64,000 nucleotides of DNA, taken from Nocardioides soli (GTDB lineage Bacteria; Actinomycetota; Actinomycetes; Propionibacteriales; Nocardioidaceae). The DNA lies in contig NZ_JACHWR010000004.1 in the NCBI RefSeq assembly GCF_014191495.1, positions 186,001 to 250,000 on the forward strand. The letters are read 5' to 3'. Made by a program: the position numbers and the translations under genes. A model generated the notes under the pieces. It had not been told where the DNA came from. It was given only the letters and a program-made list of their open reading frames with translations, and made no database searches. Positions 14,898-22,455 of this stretch are shown one piece after another (the first letter of the stretch is position 1; each line of letters opens with the position of its first letter).

Positions 14898-16094
14898 GTG
14901 GACCTGACCTACTCCGACGAGGACCAGGCGTTCCGTGCCGAGGTGCGGGACTGGCTCGAGGAGCACCTGACCGGCGAGTGGGCGGCGCTGCGCGGCCTCG
15001 GCGGCGCGGGCCGCGACCACGAGGCGCACGACGAGCGCGTGGCGTGGAACCGGCTCCTCGCCGAGCACGGCTGGACCTGCGTCGGTTGGCCGCAGGAGTA
15101 CGGCGGGCGCGGGCTGAGCCTGACCCAGCAGGTGATCTTCCACGAGGAGTACGCCAAGGCCGACGCGCCCGTGCGCGTCAACCACCTCGGCGAGGAGCTG
15201 CTCGGACCCACGCTGATGGCCTTCGGCACGCCGGCGCAGCAGGAGCGGTTCCTGCCGCGGATCGTGGCCGTCGACGAGCTGTGGGCGCAGGGCTACTCCG
15301 AGCCGGACGCCGGGTCCGACCTGGCCAACGTGCAGACCAAGGCCCGTCGCGACGGCGATGACTGGGTCATCGACGGGCAGAAGGTGTGGACGTCCAACGC
15401 GCACTTCAGCCAGTGGGCGTTCGTCGTCTGCCGCACCGAGCCGGGTTCGCAGCGCCACCACGGGCTGTCGTTCCTGCTGGTACCGCTCGACCAGAGCGGC
15501 GTCGAGGTCCGGCCGATCGAGCAGCTCACCGGCGGCTCGGAGTTCAACGAGGTCTTCTTCACCGGTGCCCGCACCGACGCCGATCTGGTCGTCGGCGCAC
15601 CGGGGGAGGGCTGGCGGGTCGCGATGGCGCTGCTCGGCTTCGAGCGCGGCGTCTCCGTGCTCGCCCAGGTGGTCGGCTTCGCCCGCGAGCTCGATGGCGT
15701 CGTCGACCTCGCGAGGAGCAACGGCGCGATCGACGACCCGGTCCTGCGCGACCGGCTCGCCGGCCTCAAGGTCGAGCTCGAGGTGCTGCGCCGCCAGGCG
15801 ATGCGCGGCCTCTCCTCCGCGGCCGGGTCGGACTCCGCGGGTCCGTCGGTCTTCAAGCTGGTGTGGGCCGACTGGCACAAGCGGCTCGGCGAGGTCGCCA
15901 TGGACGTGCTCGGCCCGGCCGGGCTGACGACCGCGACGGCCGACGGCGACGATGCCGGGTACGACCTGGACCGCTGGCAGCGGCTCTTCCTCTTCGCGCG
16001 GGCCGACACGATCTACGGCGGCAGCGACGAAGTGCAGCGCAACATCCTGGCCGAGCGCGTGCTCGGACTTCCACGAGAGCCCAAGGGAGCATGA
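14898..16094 (+). CDS. fadE30: Acyl-CoA dehydrogenase, long subunit (FadE30/IpdE1-like)
   Basis: 398 residues from GTG 14898 (MDLTYSDEDQAFRAEVRDWL), probably leaderless. ACAD motifs: GYSEPDAGSDLANVQ, DGQKVWTSNAHFSQWAF and the C-terminal YGGSDEVQRNILAERVLGLPREPKGA. The Glu expected in Y-E-G-T is Gly. In mycobacteria FadE30 acts early in HIP-CoA breakdown, and I recall it as IpdE1, partner of IpdE2 (FadE33). It overlaps the SDR gene by ATGA and forms the operon fadE30-ipdF-kstR2-fadA6. Confidence 0.87.
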   Translation: MDLTYSDEDQAFRAEVRDWLEEHLTGEWAALRGLGGAGRDHEAHDERVAWNRLLAEHGWTCVGWPQEYGGRGLSLTQQVIFHEEYAKADAPVRVNHLGEELLGPTLMAFGTPAQQERFLPRIVAVDELWAQGYSEPDAGSDLANVQTKARRDGDDWVIDGQKVWTSNAHFSQWAFVVCRTEPGSQRHHGLSFLLVPLDQSGVEVRPIEQLTGGSEFNEVFFTGARTDADLVVGAPGEGWRVAMALLGFERGVSVLAQVVGFARELDGVVDLARSNGAIDDPVLRDRLAGLKVELEVLRRQAMRGLSSAAGSDSAGPSVFKLVWADWHKRLGEVAMDVLGPAGLTTATADGDDAGYDLDRWQRLFLFARADTIYGGSDEVQRNILAERVLGLPREPKGA

Positions 16095-16897
16095 TGACCA
16101 CCCACCGACCCGAGCAGCCCGCCCCCGCGTACGTCCCGGGCCACGACCTGCTCGCCGGCAAGGTCGTCGTCGTGACGGCCGCGGCCGGCGCGGGCATCGG
16201 CGCGGCCGTCGTACGCCGGGTGCTGGAGGAGGGCGCGAAGGCCGTCGTCTTCAGCGACACCCACGAGCGTCGGCTCGCGGAGGCCGAGGCGGCGCTGGCC
16301 GACGAGTTCGGCGCCGATCGGGTCCGCCAGCTGGTCTGCGACGTCACCGACGAGACTCAGGTGCAGGCCCTGCTCGACGCGGCCGAGGACTTCGGCGGCG
16401 TCGACGTGATGGTCAACAACGCCGGCCTCGGCGGCACCGCCTCCATCCTGGAGATGACCGACGAGCAGTGGAGCCGGGTCCTCGACATCACGCTGACCGG
16501 CACGATGCGCTGCATCCGTGCGGCGGGCGCCCGGATGGCGGCCGCGGGCCGGAAGGGCGTGATCGTCAACAACGCGTCGGTGATCGGCTGGCGCGCCCAG
16601 GAGGGCCAGGCGCACTACGCCGCCGCGAAGGCGGGCGTGATGGCGCTGACCCGCTGCGCCGCCCTCGACCTGGCGCCGCACGGCATCCGCGTGAACGCGG
16701 TGTCGCCGAGCCTGGCGATGCACCCGTTCCTCGCGAAGGTCACCTCCGACGACCTGCTCGCCGAGCTGAAGCAGCGCGAGGCCTTCGGTCGCGCGGCCGA
16801 GCCGTGGGAGGTTGCCAACGTGATGGTCTTCCTGGCGAGCGACTACGCGTCCTACCTGACCGGCGAGGTGGTCTCGGTGAGCAGTCAGCATGCCTGA
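16091..16897 (+). CDS. ipdF: SDR oxidoreductase, IpdF-like (Rv3559c ortholog)
   Basis: 268 residues from an ATG overlapping the fadE30 stop. It has the Rossmann nucleotide site VVVTAAAGAGIGAAVV, a slightly unusual TGxxxGxG variant, NNAGLGG, and the catalytic Ser (NNASVIGW) with YAAAK. Position between fadE30 and kstR2 matches Rv3559c, named IpdF, which oxidises a hydroxylated HIP-CoA intermediate. Specific substrate is inferred from synteny. Its last 8 bp overlap kstR2. Confidence 0.83.
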   Translation: MMTTHRPEQPAPAYVPGHDLLAGKVVVVTAAAGAGIGAAVVRRVLEEGAKAVVFSDTHERRLAEAEAALADEFGADRVRQLVCDVTDETQVQALLDAAEDFGGVDVMVNNAGLGGTASILEMTDEQWSRVLDITLTGTMRCIRAAGARMAAAGRKGVIVNNASVIGWRAQEGQAHYAAAKAGVMALTRCAALDLAPHGIRVNAVSPSLAMHPFLAKVTSDDLLAELKQREAFGRAAEPWEVANVMVFLASDYASYLTGEVVSVSSQHA

Positions 16898-17486
16898 GCA
16901 GTCGAGCGCCTCCCGCCGCGACGAGCTGCTGTCGATCGCAGCCGGACTCTTCGCGGAGAAGGGCTTCAAGAACACCACGGTCCGCGACATCGCCGACGCC
17001 GCGGGGATCCTGTCGGGCAGCCTCTACCACCACTTCGACTCCAAGGAGTCGATGGTCGACGAGATCCTGCGGACGTTCCAGGACGAGCTGTTCGCCGCGT
17101 ACGACGAGGTGCTGGCCAGCGACGACGATCCCCGTACCAAGATCGAGCGCGCGGTGCGGCTGTCGTTCGAGTCGATCGACCAGCACCCGAACGCGGTCGC
17201 GATCTTCCAGAACGAGGCCGACTACCTCGGTGGCTTCGAGCGCTTCGGCTACCTCGCCGAGCGCAACGCCCAGTCGCGCAACGTCTGGATGACGCTGCTG
17301 ACCGACGGCGTCGAGACCGGTGCCCTGCGGGCCGACCTCGACGTCACGCTGACCTACCGCTTCATCCGCGACACCGTCTGGGTCGCGGTGCGGTGGTACC
17401 GCCCCGGCGGCGGCCTCTCCCACGAGGCCATCGCCAACCAGTACCTGACCATCCTCTTGGACGGGATCGCACGAGACGGTGGTTGA
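16890..17486 (+). CDS. kstR2: KstR2, TetR-family repressor of HIP catabolism
   Basis: 198 residues. The N-terminal TetR helix-turn-helix reads FKNTTVRDIADAAGILSGSLYHHFDSK (about residues 26-52), and the C-terminal ligand domain has conserved Trp/Tyr-rich helices (TVWVAVRWYRPGG). In mycobacteria KstR2 represses this gene set and is released by HIP-CoA. It is embedded in its own regulon, downstream of the fadE30 operator, so it is probably autoregulated. The C-terminal DGG-stop is encoded by a GGTGGTTGAGG-family repeat. Confidence 0.9.
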   Translation: MPEQSSASRRDELLSIAAGLFAEKGFKNTTVRDIADAAGILSGSLYHHFDSKESMVDEILRTFQDELFAAYDEVLASDDDPRTKIERAVRLSFESIDQHPNAVAIFQNEADYLGGFERFGYLAERNAQSRNVWMTLLTDGVETGALRADLDVTLTYRFIRDTVWVAVRWYRPGGGLSHEAIANQYLTILLDGIARDGG

Positions 17487-17518
17487 GGAAGGCGCTCCGC
17501 GCCTGTCTCGAAACCACC
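17478..17518. repeat. GGTGGTTGAGG-family hairpin repeat at the kstR2 3' end
   Basis: GGTGGTTGAGG opens the copy and CTCGAAACCACC closes it; GGTGGTT and AACCACC are inverted, and an inner AGGCG/CGCCT stem surrounds CTCCG. The kstR2 TGA (17484-17486) lies inside the left arm. The transcript would fold as a hairpin between kstR2 and fadA6. Confidence 0.9.
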
Positions 17519-17533
17519 GCAGGAAGGAACACC

Positions 17534-18697
17534 ATGCCCGAGGCCTACATCGTCGATGCGGTCCGCACCCCGGTCGGCAAGCGCGGCGGCGCGCTCGCCG
17601 ACGTGCACTCGGCCGATCTCGGCGCGCACACGATCGCCGCGCTGGTACGCCGTACCGGTGTCGACCCGGCCGCCGTCGACGACGTGATCCTCGGCTGCTG
17701 CGACACCATCGGCTCGCAGGCCGGTGACGTGGCGCGGACGGCCTGGCTGGTCGCCGGACTGCCCGACCACGTGCCCGGCGTGACCATCGACCGGCAGTGC
17801 GGGTCGTCGCAGCAGGCGGTGCACTTCGCGGCCCAGGGCGTCATGTCCGGGACGCAGGACCTCGTGGTCGCGGGCGGTCTGCAGAACATGAGCGCGATCC
17901 CGATCTCGGCGGCGATGCTGGTCGGCCAGCAGTACGGCTTCTCCACGCCGTTCGCGGAGTCGCCCGGCTGGCAGGCGCGGTACGGCGACCAGGAGGTCAG
18001 CCAGTTCCGCTCCGCCGAGATGATCGCGGAGAAGTGGGACATCTCGCGGGTCGCGATGGAGGAGTTCGCGCTGGCCTCGCACCAGCGCGCGCACGCCGCG
18101 ATCGCCGAGGGCCGGTTCAAGGGCGAGATCGAGCCGGTGACGCTGGCCGACGGCTCGGTCTTCGACACCGACCAGTGCCCCCGGGACACGTCGATGGAGA
18201 AGATGGCCGGGCTCGACCCGCTGGCCCCGAACGGGCGGATCACCGCCGCCGTCGCCTCCCAGATCTGTGACGCCTCGGCCGCGATGCTGATCGCCTCCGA
18301 GGCGGCCGTGCGTACGCACGGACTCACGCCGCGGGCCCGCATCCACCACCTGTCGGTGCGCGGCGACGACCCGGTCTGGATGCTGACCGGCCCGATCCGC
18401 GCGACCAAGCACGCGCTGGAGAGGACCGGGCTGTCGATCGACGACATCGACCTCTTCGAGTGCAACGAGGCCTTCGCCTCGGTCGTGCTCGCCTGGATGA
18501 AGGAGACCGGCGCCTCGCCCGACCGTGTGAACGTCAACGGTGGCGGCATCGCGCTCGGCCACCCGATCGGTGCCACCGGCGCCCGCCTGATGACCACGCT
18601 GCTGGCCGAGCTCGAGCGCACCGGCGGACGCTACGGCCTGCAGACCATGTGCGAGGGCGGCGGCCAGGCGAACGTGACGATCATCGAGCGGCTCTGA
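17534..18697 (+). CDS. fadA6: FadA6, thiolase of HIP degradation
   Basis: 387 residues from ATG 17534, with AGGAAGGA upstream. Thiolase catalytic residues are all present: Cys89 (DRQCGSS), His343 (GHPIGATG) and Cys373 (MCEGGG). FadA6 performs the last thiolytic steps of C/D-ring breakdown in mycobacteria. It follows kstR2 after a hairpin repeat, so it is probably in the same transcript. Internal motifs ECNEAFASVV and VNVNGGGIALGHP are typical. Confidence 0.9.
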   Translation: MPEAYIVDAVRTPVGKRGGALADVHSADLGAHTIAALVRRTGVDPAAVDDVILGCCDTIGSQAGDVARTAWLVAGLPDHVPGVTIDRQCGSSQQAVHFAAQGVMSGTQDLVVAGGLQNMSAIPISAAMLVGQQYGFSTPFAESPGWQARYGDQEVSQFRSAEMIAEKWDISRVAMEEFALASHQRAHAAIAEGRFKGEIEPVTLADGSVFDTDQCPRDTSMEKMAGLDPLAPNGRITAAVASQICDASAAMLIASEAAVRTHGLTPRARIHHLSVRGDDPVWMLTGPIRATKHALERTGLSIDDIDLFECNEAFASVVLAWMKETGASPDRVNVNGGGIALGHPIGATGARLMTTLLAELERTGGRYGLQTMCEGGGQANVTIIERL

Positions 18698-18760
18698 GCC
18701 TTCGGCTCTGATGCTCCCTTGAGGAAGCTGTGGTCGCTGGTGCGACGGGCGTGGCTGCTG

Positions 18761-18856
18761 CGGTTTCATCAAGGGATGAGGGTGAGGTCGCGCTTCCCTG
18801 GCTGGGTTGGCCCGGGTAGGCGCGGGTTGGCCTGCATCCCTTGATGAAACCGCGGC
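18761..18856. repeat. Inverted pair of TTCATC/GATGAA palindromes downstream of fadA6
   Basis: CGGTTTCATCAAGGGATGAG (18761-18780) and its inverse CATCCCTTGATGAAACCGCGG at 18835-18855 (written here as two parts, CATCCCTTGATG and AAACCGCGG) face each other across about 54 bp. The two copies pair over about 17 bp (GGTTTCATCAAGGGATG with its complement). No gene is seen in this gap of about 200 bp between fadA6 and the convergent 18903 gene. Confidence 0.9.
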
Positions 18857-18902
18857 CACCGGCACGACCAACACCGCCGCCGGCGAGCGAGAGCCGTCGC
18901 GG

Positions 18903-19685
18903 TCAGTTCAACCGGCGCATCGTGGCGGGCACGCCGCCGCCGCGGTGCACCTCCTCGACCAGCTCCTGGAGCGCGGTGAGGGCGACGTTCTGCGACATCG
19001 GGCCGTAGGAGACGCGGGCGACGCCGAGCTCCCCGAGCCGGGCCAGCGGCGGCACTCCGGGGAGGGCGATCAGGGTGAGGCGCTGCGGGCCGAACGCGTC
19101 GACCAGGGCGCCGACCTGCTCCTCGTCGAGTCGGCCCGGGACGAACACGACCGGGGCCCCGGCGTCGAGGTAGGCCCGCCCGCGCTCGATCGCGTCGGCC
19201 AGCACGGCGGCGGGGTCGCGGTCCCCGGCGCGGAGGAAGGTGTCGGTGCGGGCGTTCAGCACGAACTCGACGCCCTCGTCGTCGGCGACCCTCATGATCT
19301 GCTCGACGTTACGGGCGGCCTCGGCGACCGGGCGCATCTGGTCCTCGATGTTCGCGCCGACGGCCCCCAGGCCGATGGCGCGGCGGATGGTCCCGGCGGG
19401 GTCGCCGTACCCGCCCTCGAGGTCGGCGGAGACGGGCAGGTCGCTCGCGGCAACGATCCGGCCGACGGCCTCGAGCATCAGGTCGACGGGGATGTTCTCG
19501 CCGTCCTCGTAGCCGTACGACGCCGCGATTGAGTGACTCGCGGTCGCGAGCGCCCGGGTGCCGTCGACCTGGGCCACGGTCCGGGCGCTGACCACGTCCC
19601 AGACATTGACGACGGTGAGCAGCTCGGGCTTCTGGTGGAGGCGGAGCAGGGTCGCCGCCTTCAGGCGGGTGGTCTCGTCGGCCAT
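18903..19685 (-). CDS. Isocitrate lyase/PEP mutase superfamily protein
   Basis: 260 residues from ATG 19685. It resembles the short PEP-mutase/isocitrate-lyase family: WDVVSARTVAQ near the N-terminus, SADLEGGYGD (metal/substrate loop), GANIEDQ and NARTDTFLRAGDRD. Family members cleave or rearrange 2,3-dicarboxylates or phosphonates (for example oxaloacetate hydrolase or 2-methylisocitrate-lyase-like). The glyoxylate-cycle Cys loop is not obvious, so the exact reaction is open. It is flanked by repeats and not clearly part of an ipd operon. Confidence 0.72.
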   Translation of the reverse strand: MADETTRLKAATLLRLHQKPELLTVVNVWDVVSARTVAQVDGTRALATASHSIAASYGYEDGENIPVDLMLEAVGRIVAASDLPVSADLEGGYGDPAGTIRRAIGLGAVGANIEDQMRPVAEAARNVEQIMRVADDEGVEFVLNARTDTFLRAGDRDPAAVLADAIERGRAYLDAGAPVVFVPGRLDEEQVGALVDAFGPQRLTLIALPGVPPLARLGELGVARVSYGPMSQNVALTALQELVEEVHRGGGVPATMRRLN

Positions 19686-19711
19686 GGACCCGACCCTAGC
19701 GGTGGCGAGCG

Positions 19712-20074
19712 TCAGAGGGTGAGGTAGAGCCCGAGGATGCCCGGGAGCAGGCCGAGCAGCAGCCACGCCGAGACCAGCGGCATCTGGTGGATCGCGCGGA
19801 AGACCGCCACGGTGAGCAGGCCGAAGGCCGCGGCGAGCACGTTCAGGCCGATCTGGGCGTCGGTGCGGGTGTCGTCGACGTACATCGCGGCGATCACCAG
19901 GCCGCCCGCCATGTGCGCGATCGTGGTCGCGGCGAGCACCGAGAGCACCCACTTCTGCACCGGCTCGAGGCTCATCGCCCCGGCCCCGGTCGACCGCACG
20001 ACCTCGCGATGCGGGTTGGCGGGGTCCATCAGGTGGCGGGGGCGCTTCTTGGGCTTCGCCTGCGGCTCGCTCAC
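19712..20074 (-). CDS. Small membrane protein divergent from an OhrR-like regulator
   Basis: 120 residues from GTG 20074. A basic N-terminus (KPKKRPRH) is followed by three hydrophobic helices (about residues 40-62, 72-92 and 97-118), with conserved-looking HMAGG and WLLLGLLPGILGLY. No enzymatic motif is visible and I do not recognise the function. It shares its promoter region with the MarR gene, so that regulator probably controls it. Confidence 0.65.
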   Translation of the reverse strand: MSEPQAKPKKRPRHLMDPANPHREVVRSTGAGAMSLEPVQKWVLSVLAATTIAHMAGGLVIAAMYVDDTRTDAQIGLNVLAAAFGLLTVAVFRAIHQMPLVSAWLLLGLLPGILGLYLTL

Positions 20075-20089
20075 TAACTCTCCTGAATC

Positions 20090-20122
20090 ATTGGTGCACC
20101 AATAGTTGGTACTCTAACAACT
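20090..20122. promoter_or_regulatory. Candidate OhrR/MarR operators in the divergent promoter
   Basis: ATTGGTGCACCAAT (20090-20103) is a perfect 14-bp palindrome, followed by an imperfect one, AGTTGGTACTCTAACAACT (20104-20122). Both lie between the divergent small membrane protein and the MarR-family gene, the usual site of MarR autoregulation. Confidence 0.6.
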
Positions 20123-20151
20123 ATGGCCCGGCCGTCCGCATTCCCCCCGAC

Positions 20152-20586
20152 GTGAACCCGCTCGCGCTCGACGAGCAGGTGTGCTTCGCGCTGTCCGTGG
20201 CGGCGCGAGGCGTCGTGGGGGTGTACCGGCCGGTGCTGGAGCCGCTCGGGCTCACGCACCCCCAGTATCTCGTGATGCTCGCGCTCTGGCAGCACGCCCC
20301 GGTCCGGGCCGCCGAGCTGAGCCGGATGCTGCAGCTCGACCCGGGCACGCTCTCGCCGCTGCTGAAGAGGCTGGAGCGGGCCGGCCACCTGACCCGCGGG
20401 CGGGATCCCCAGGACGACCGCGCGCTCGCGGTCGAGCTCACCGAGCAGGGCCGGGCGCTGCGCGAGCAGGCGCTGGCGGTGCCGCCGGCGGTCGTCGAGC
20501 GGCTCGGCCTCGAGATGGAGGAGCTGCGCGAGCTGCACGAGGTGCTGACCCGCGTCATCGACGCGGTGCACGGCGCCGACGGCTGA
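20152..20586 (+). CDS. OhrR-type MarR-family regulator
   Basis: 144 residues from GTG 20152; the ATG at 20123 is out of frame. The N-terminal LDEQVCFALS places a Cys where OhrR proteins carry their peroxide-sensing Cys, and LTHPQYLVMLALW, LDPGTLSPLLKRLERAGHLTR and RDPQDDRALAVELTEQG are the winged-helix motifs of the OhrR subgroup. A one-Cys OhrR senses organic hydroperoxides. The neighbouring ohr peroxidase gene usually found with it is absent; the divergent gene is a small membrane protein. Confidence 0.8.
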   Translation: MNPLALDEQVCFALSVAARGVVGVYRPVLEPLGLTHPQYLVMLALWQHAPVRAAELSRMLQLDPGTLSPLLKRLERAGHLTRGRDPQDDRALAVELTEQGRALREQALAVPPAVVERLGLEMEELRELHEVLTRVIDAVHGADG

Positions 20587-20617
20587 GCCGGCGCCGTGCC
20601 CCGGGTCCGGCGTCGGG

Positions 20618-21685
20618 CTAGAGCACGTACGACGACGCGCGGCGCAGCTCGTCGGCGGCGCGGCGCACGATCCGGTCGATCAGCTCCTCGCAGGTCGGCA
20701 GGTCGTCGATGACGCCGACCACCTGTCCGCTCGCGAGCACGCCGGCGTCGGTGTCGCCGTCGACCAGGCCGGCCTTGAGCATCATCGGCGTGTTGGCGGC
20801 CAGGGCCATCTGGGCGAGGGTGCGGCCCTGTGCCTTCCGCATCGCCCGGCCGTCCTTGGCGAGGCCGAGCCAGGACATCCCGCTGGTGCGCTTGAACTCC
20901 AGCGTGCGTCGCATCGTCGGGCCCAGCCGCTTGACCGCACTGGACTCCTCGAGCTCCTCGACCAGGTCGGTGCGCAGCATCCGGTGCGGCATGCCGTCGA
21001 CCTTGGCGGTGACGACCGTGTCGGTGAGGCCGCGCTCCAGGTAGAGCCGCTTGACCGCGTCGGGGACGGCGGAGTCCTGGGTGAGCAGGAAGCGGGTGCC
21101 CATGCCGACCCCGGCCGCGCCGTACGACAGCGCGGCGGCCAGGCCCCGGCCGTCGAAGAAGCCGCCGGCCGCGACGACGGGGATGTCGACGGCGTCGAGG
21201 ACCGTCGGCAGCAGCAGGGTGGTCGGCACCGGCCCGGTGTGCCCGCCGCCCTCGCCGCCCTGCACCATGACTGCGTCGGCGCCCCACGAGGCCACCTTCA
21301 CCGCGTGCTTGGCGGCGCCGATCGACGGCATCACCACGATGCCGTGCTCCTTGAGCCGGGCGATGAGCTCAGGCTTGGGTGCGAGCGCGAAGGACGCGAC
21401 CTTCACGCCGTGGTCGATGAGCAGCTGGCAGCGGTCGCCCGCGTCGGCCGCGTCGGCACGCAGGTTGACGCCGAACGGCTGGTCGGTGCGGCCCTTGACC
21501 TCGATGATCGCCTGCTCGAGCTCGGCGAAGGTCATCGTCGCGCTGGCCAGGATGCCGAGGCCGCCGGCGTTCGCCGTACCGCTGACGAGGCGGGGACCCG
21601 AGACCCAGCCCATGCCGGTCTGCACGACCGGGTGGCGGACGCCGACGAGATCGGTGAACGGCGTGCGGAGGAGCTGGTCGATCAT
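20618..21685 (-). CDS. ipdC: IpdC, nitronate-monooxygenase-fold flavoprotein (Rv3553 ortholog)
   Basis: 355 residues from an ATG overlapping the ipdB stop (ATGA). It has a 2-nitropropane-dioxygenase-type TIM barrel with the FMN-site segments VQTGMGWVSGPRL, GGLGILASATM, VQGGEGGGHTG and AAGGFFDGRGLAAALSYGAAGV. In Mycobacterium IpdC is an FMN reductase of the KstR2 regulon proposed to act late in HIP catabolism. It is last in the echA20-ipdA-ipdB-ipdC operon. Confidence 0.88.
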   Translation of the reverse strand: MIDQLLRTPFTDLVGVRHPVVQTGMGWVSGPRLVSGTANAGGLGILASATMTFAELEQAIIEVKGRTDQPFGVNLRADAADAGDRCQLLIDHGVKVASFALAPKPELIARLKEHGIVVMPSIGAAKHAVKVASWGADAVMVQGGEGGGHTGPVPTTLLLPTVLDAVDIPVVAAGGFFDGRGLAAALSYGAAGVGMGTRFLLTQDSAVPDAVKRLYLERGLTDTVVTAKVDGMPHRMLRTDLVEELEESSAVKRLGPTMRRTLEFKRTSGMSWLGLAKDGRAMRKAQGRTLAQMALAANTPMMLKAGLVDGDTDAGVLASGQVVGVIDDLPTCEELIDRIVRRAADELRRASSYVL

Positions 21686-22455
21686 GGGTTGGGAACCTCC
21701 TTGAAGCGCAGGCCCTTCGGGTCGAGCACCTCCGTGATCAGCACCTGCTCCTCGGCGGTCGGCTCACGCGTCGTCGGGACGTCGGCGGACACGTCGAGCG
21801 CGAAGCCCGTCGCCTCGACGACCTCCTCGACGCTCACCCCCGGGTGGACGCTGAGCAGCCGCATGGTGTCGCCGGCGCCGGTGACGTCGAAGACCGCGAG
21901 GTTGCTGACGACCCGGTGGATGTCGTGGTACCGCACGGCGGCCGCGCCGGCCTCCTTGGCCAGCTTCGGCCCGACACCGGAGACGATGTCGACCCGCTCG
22001 ACGAAGACGCGGGGGGAGTGCTTCGGCACCCAGTACGACGTCCGGTTGTTGACGGTGTTGCCCGGGGCGCCCCGGCTGCCGAGCAGCTGGCGCTTGGGCT
22101 TGGCCCAGTCGCCGATGGCGGAGATGTTCTGGTTGCCGTGCCGATCGACCTGGGTGGCGCCCATCATCACGTGCCGCTTGCCGTAGGCGACGATGTCGAA
22201 GACCCGGGGGAACGGGATCCAGCCCTCGACGACCTCGGTCTTGGCGTGGATCGGCGGCACCCCGGCGAGCCAGACCGACTCGCCGTCGGAGATCACCAGG
22301 TCGGGGTTGCTGGTCAGCTTGGCCAGGCGCACGCCGAGCGTCGGCAACAGCCCCATCGGGCTGGCGAAGATCTCGCCGTCGTCGCGGAACGCGTCCGCGA
22401 TCGCGGCGGCGCAGACGTCCGCCCGGGTGCTGGTCGAACTCGTGGGGGCACTCAC
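21682..22455 (-). CDS. ipdB: IpdB, beta subunit of COCHEA-CoA ring hydrolase
   Basis: 257 residues from a GTG overlapping the ipdA stop (GTGA). It is a CoA-transferase-fold protein (GLLPTLGVRLAKLTSNPDLVISDGES, MGATQVDRHGNQNIS, TDVTGAGDTMRL-like end). IpdAB is a CoA-transferase homolog that hydrolytically opens the last steroid ring of COCHEA-CoA rather than transferring CoA. It is coupled to ipdA and ipdC. Confidence 0.9.
   Translation of the reverse strand: MSAPTSSTSTRADVCAAAIADAFRDDGEIFASPMGLLPTLGVRLAKLTSNPDLVISDGESVWLAGVPPIHAKTEVVEGWIPFPRVFDIVAYGKRHVMMGATQVDRHGNQNISAIGDWAKPKRQLLGSRGAPGNTVNNRTSYWVPKHSPRVFVERVDIVSGVGPKLAKEAGAAAVRYHDIHRVVSNLAVFDVTGAGDTMRLLSVHPGVSVEEVVEATGFALDVSADVPTTREPTAEEQVLITEVLDPKGLRFKEVPNP

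Noticed and set aside
20123..20151. ATG at 20123 as the start of the OhrR-like gene
   Set aside because: It is out of frame with the coding sequence; the GTG at 20152 is used.
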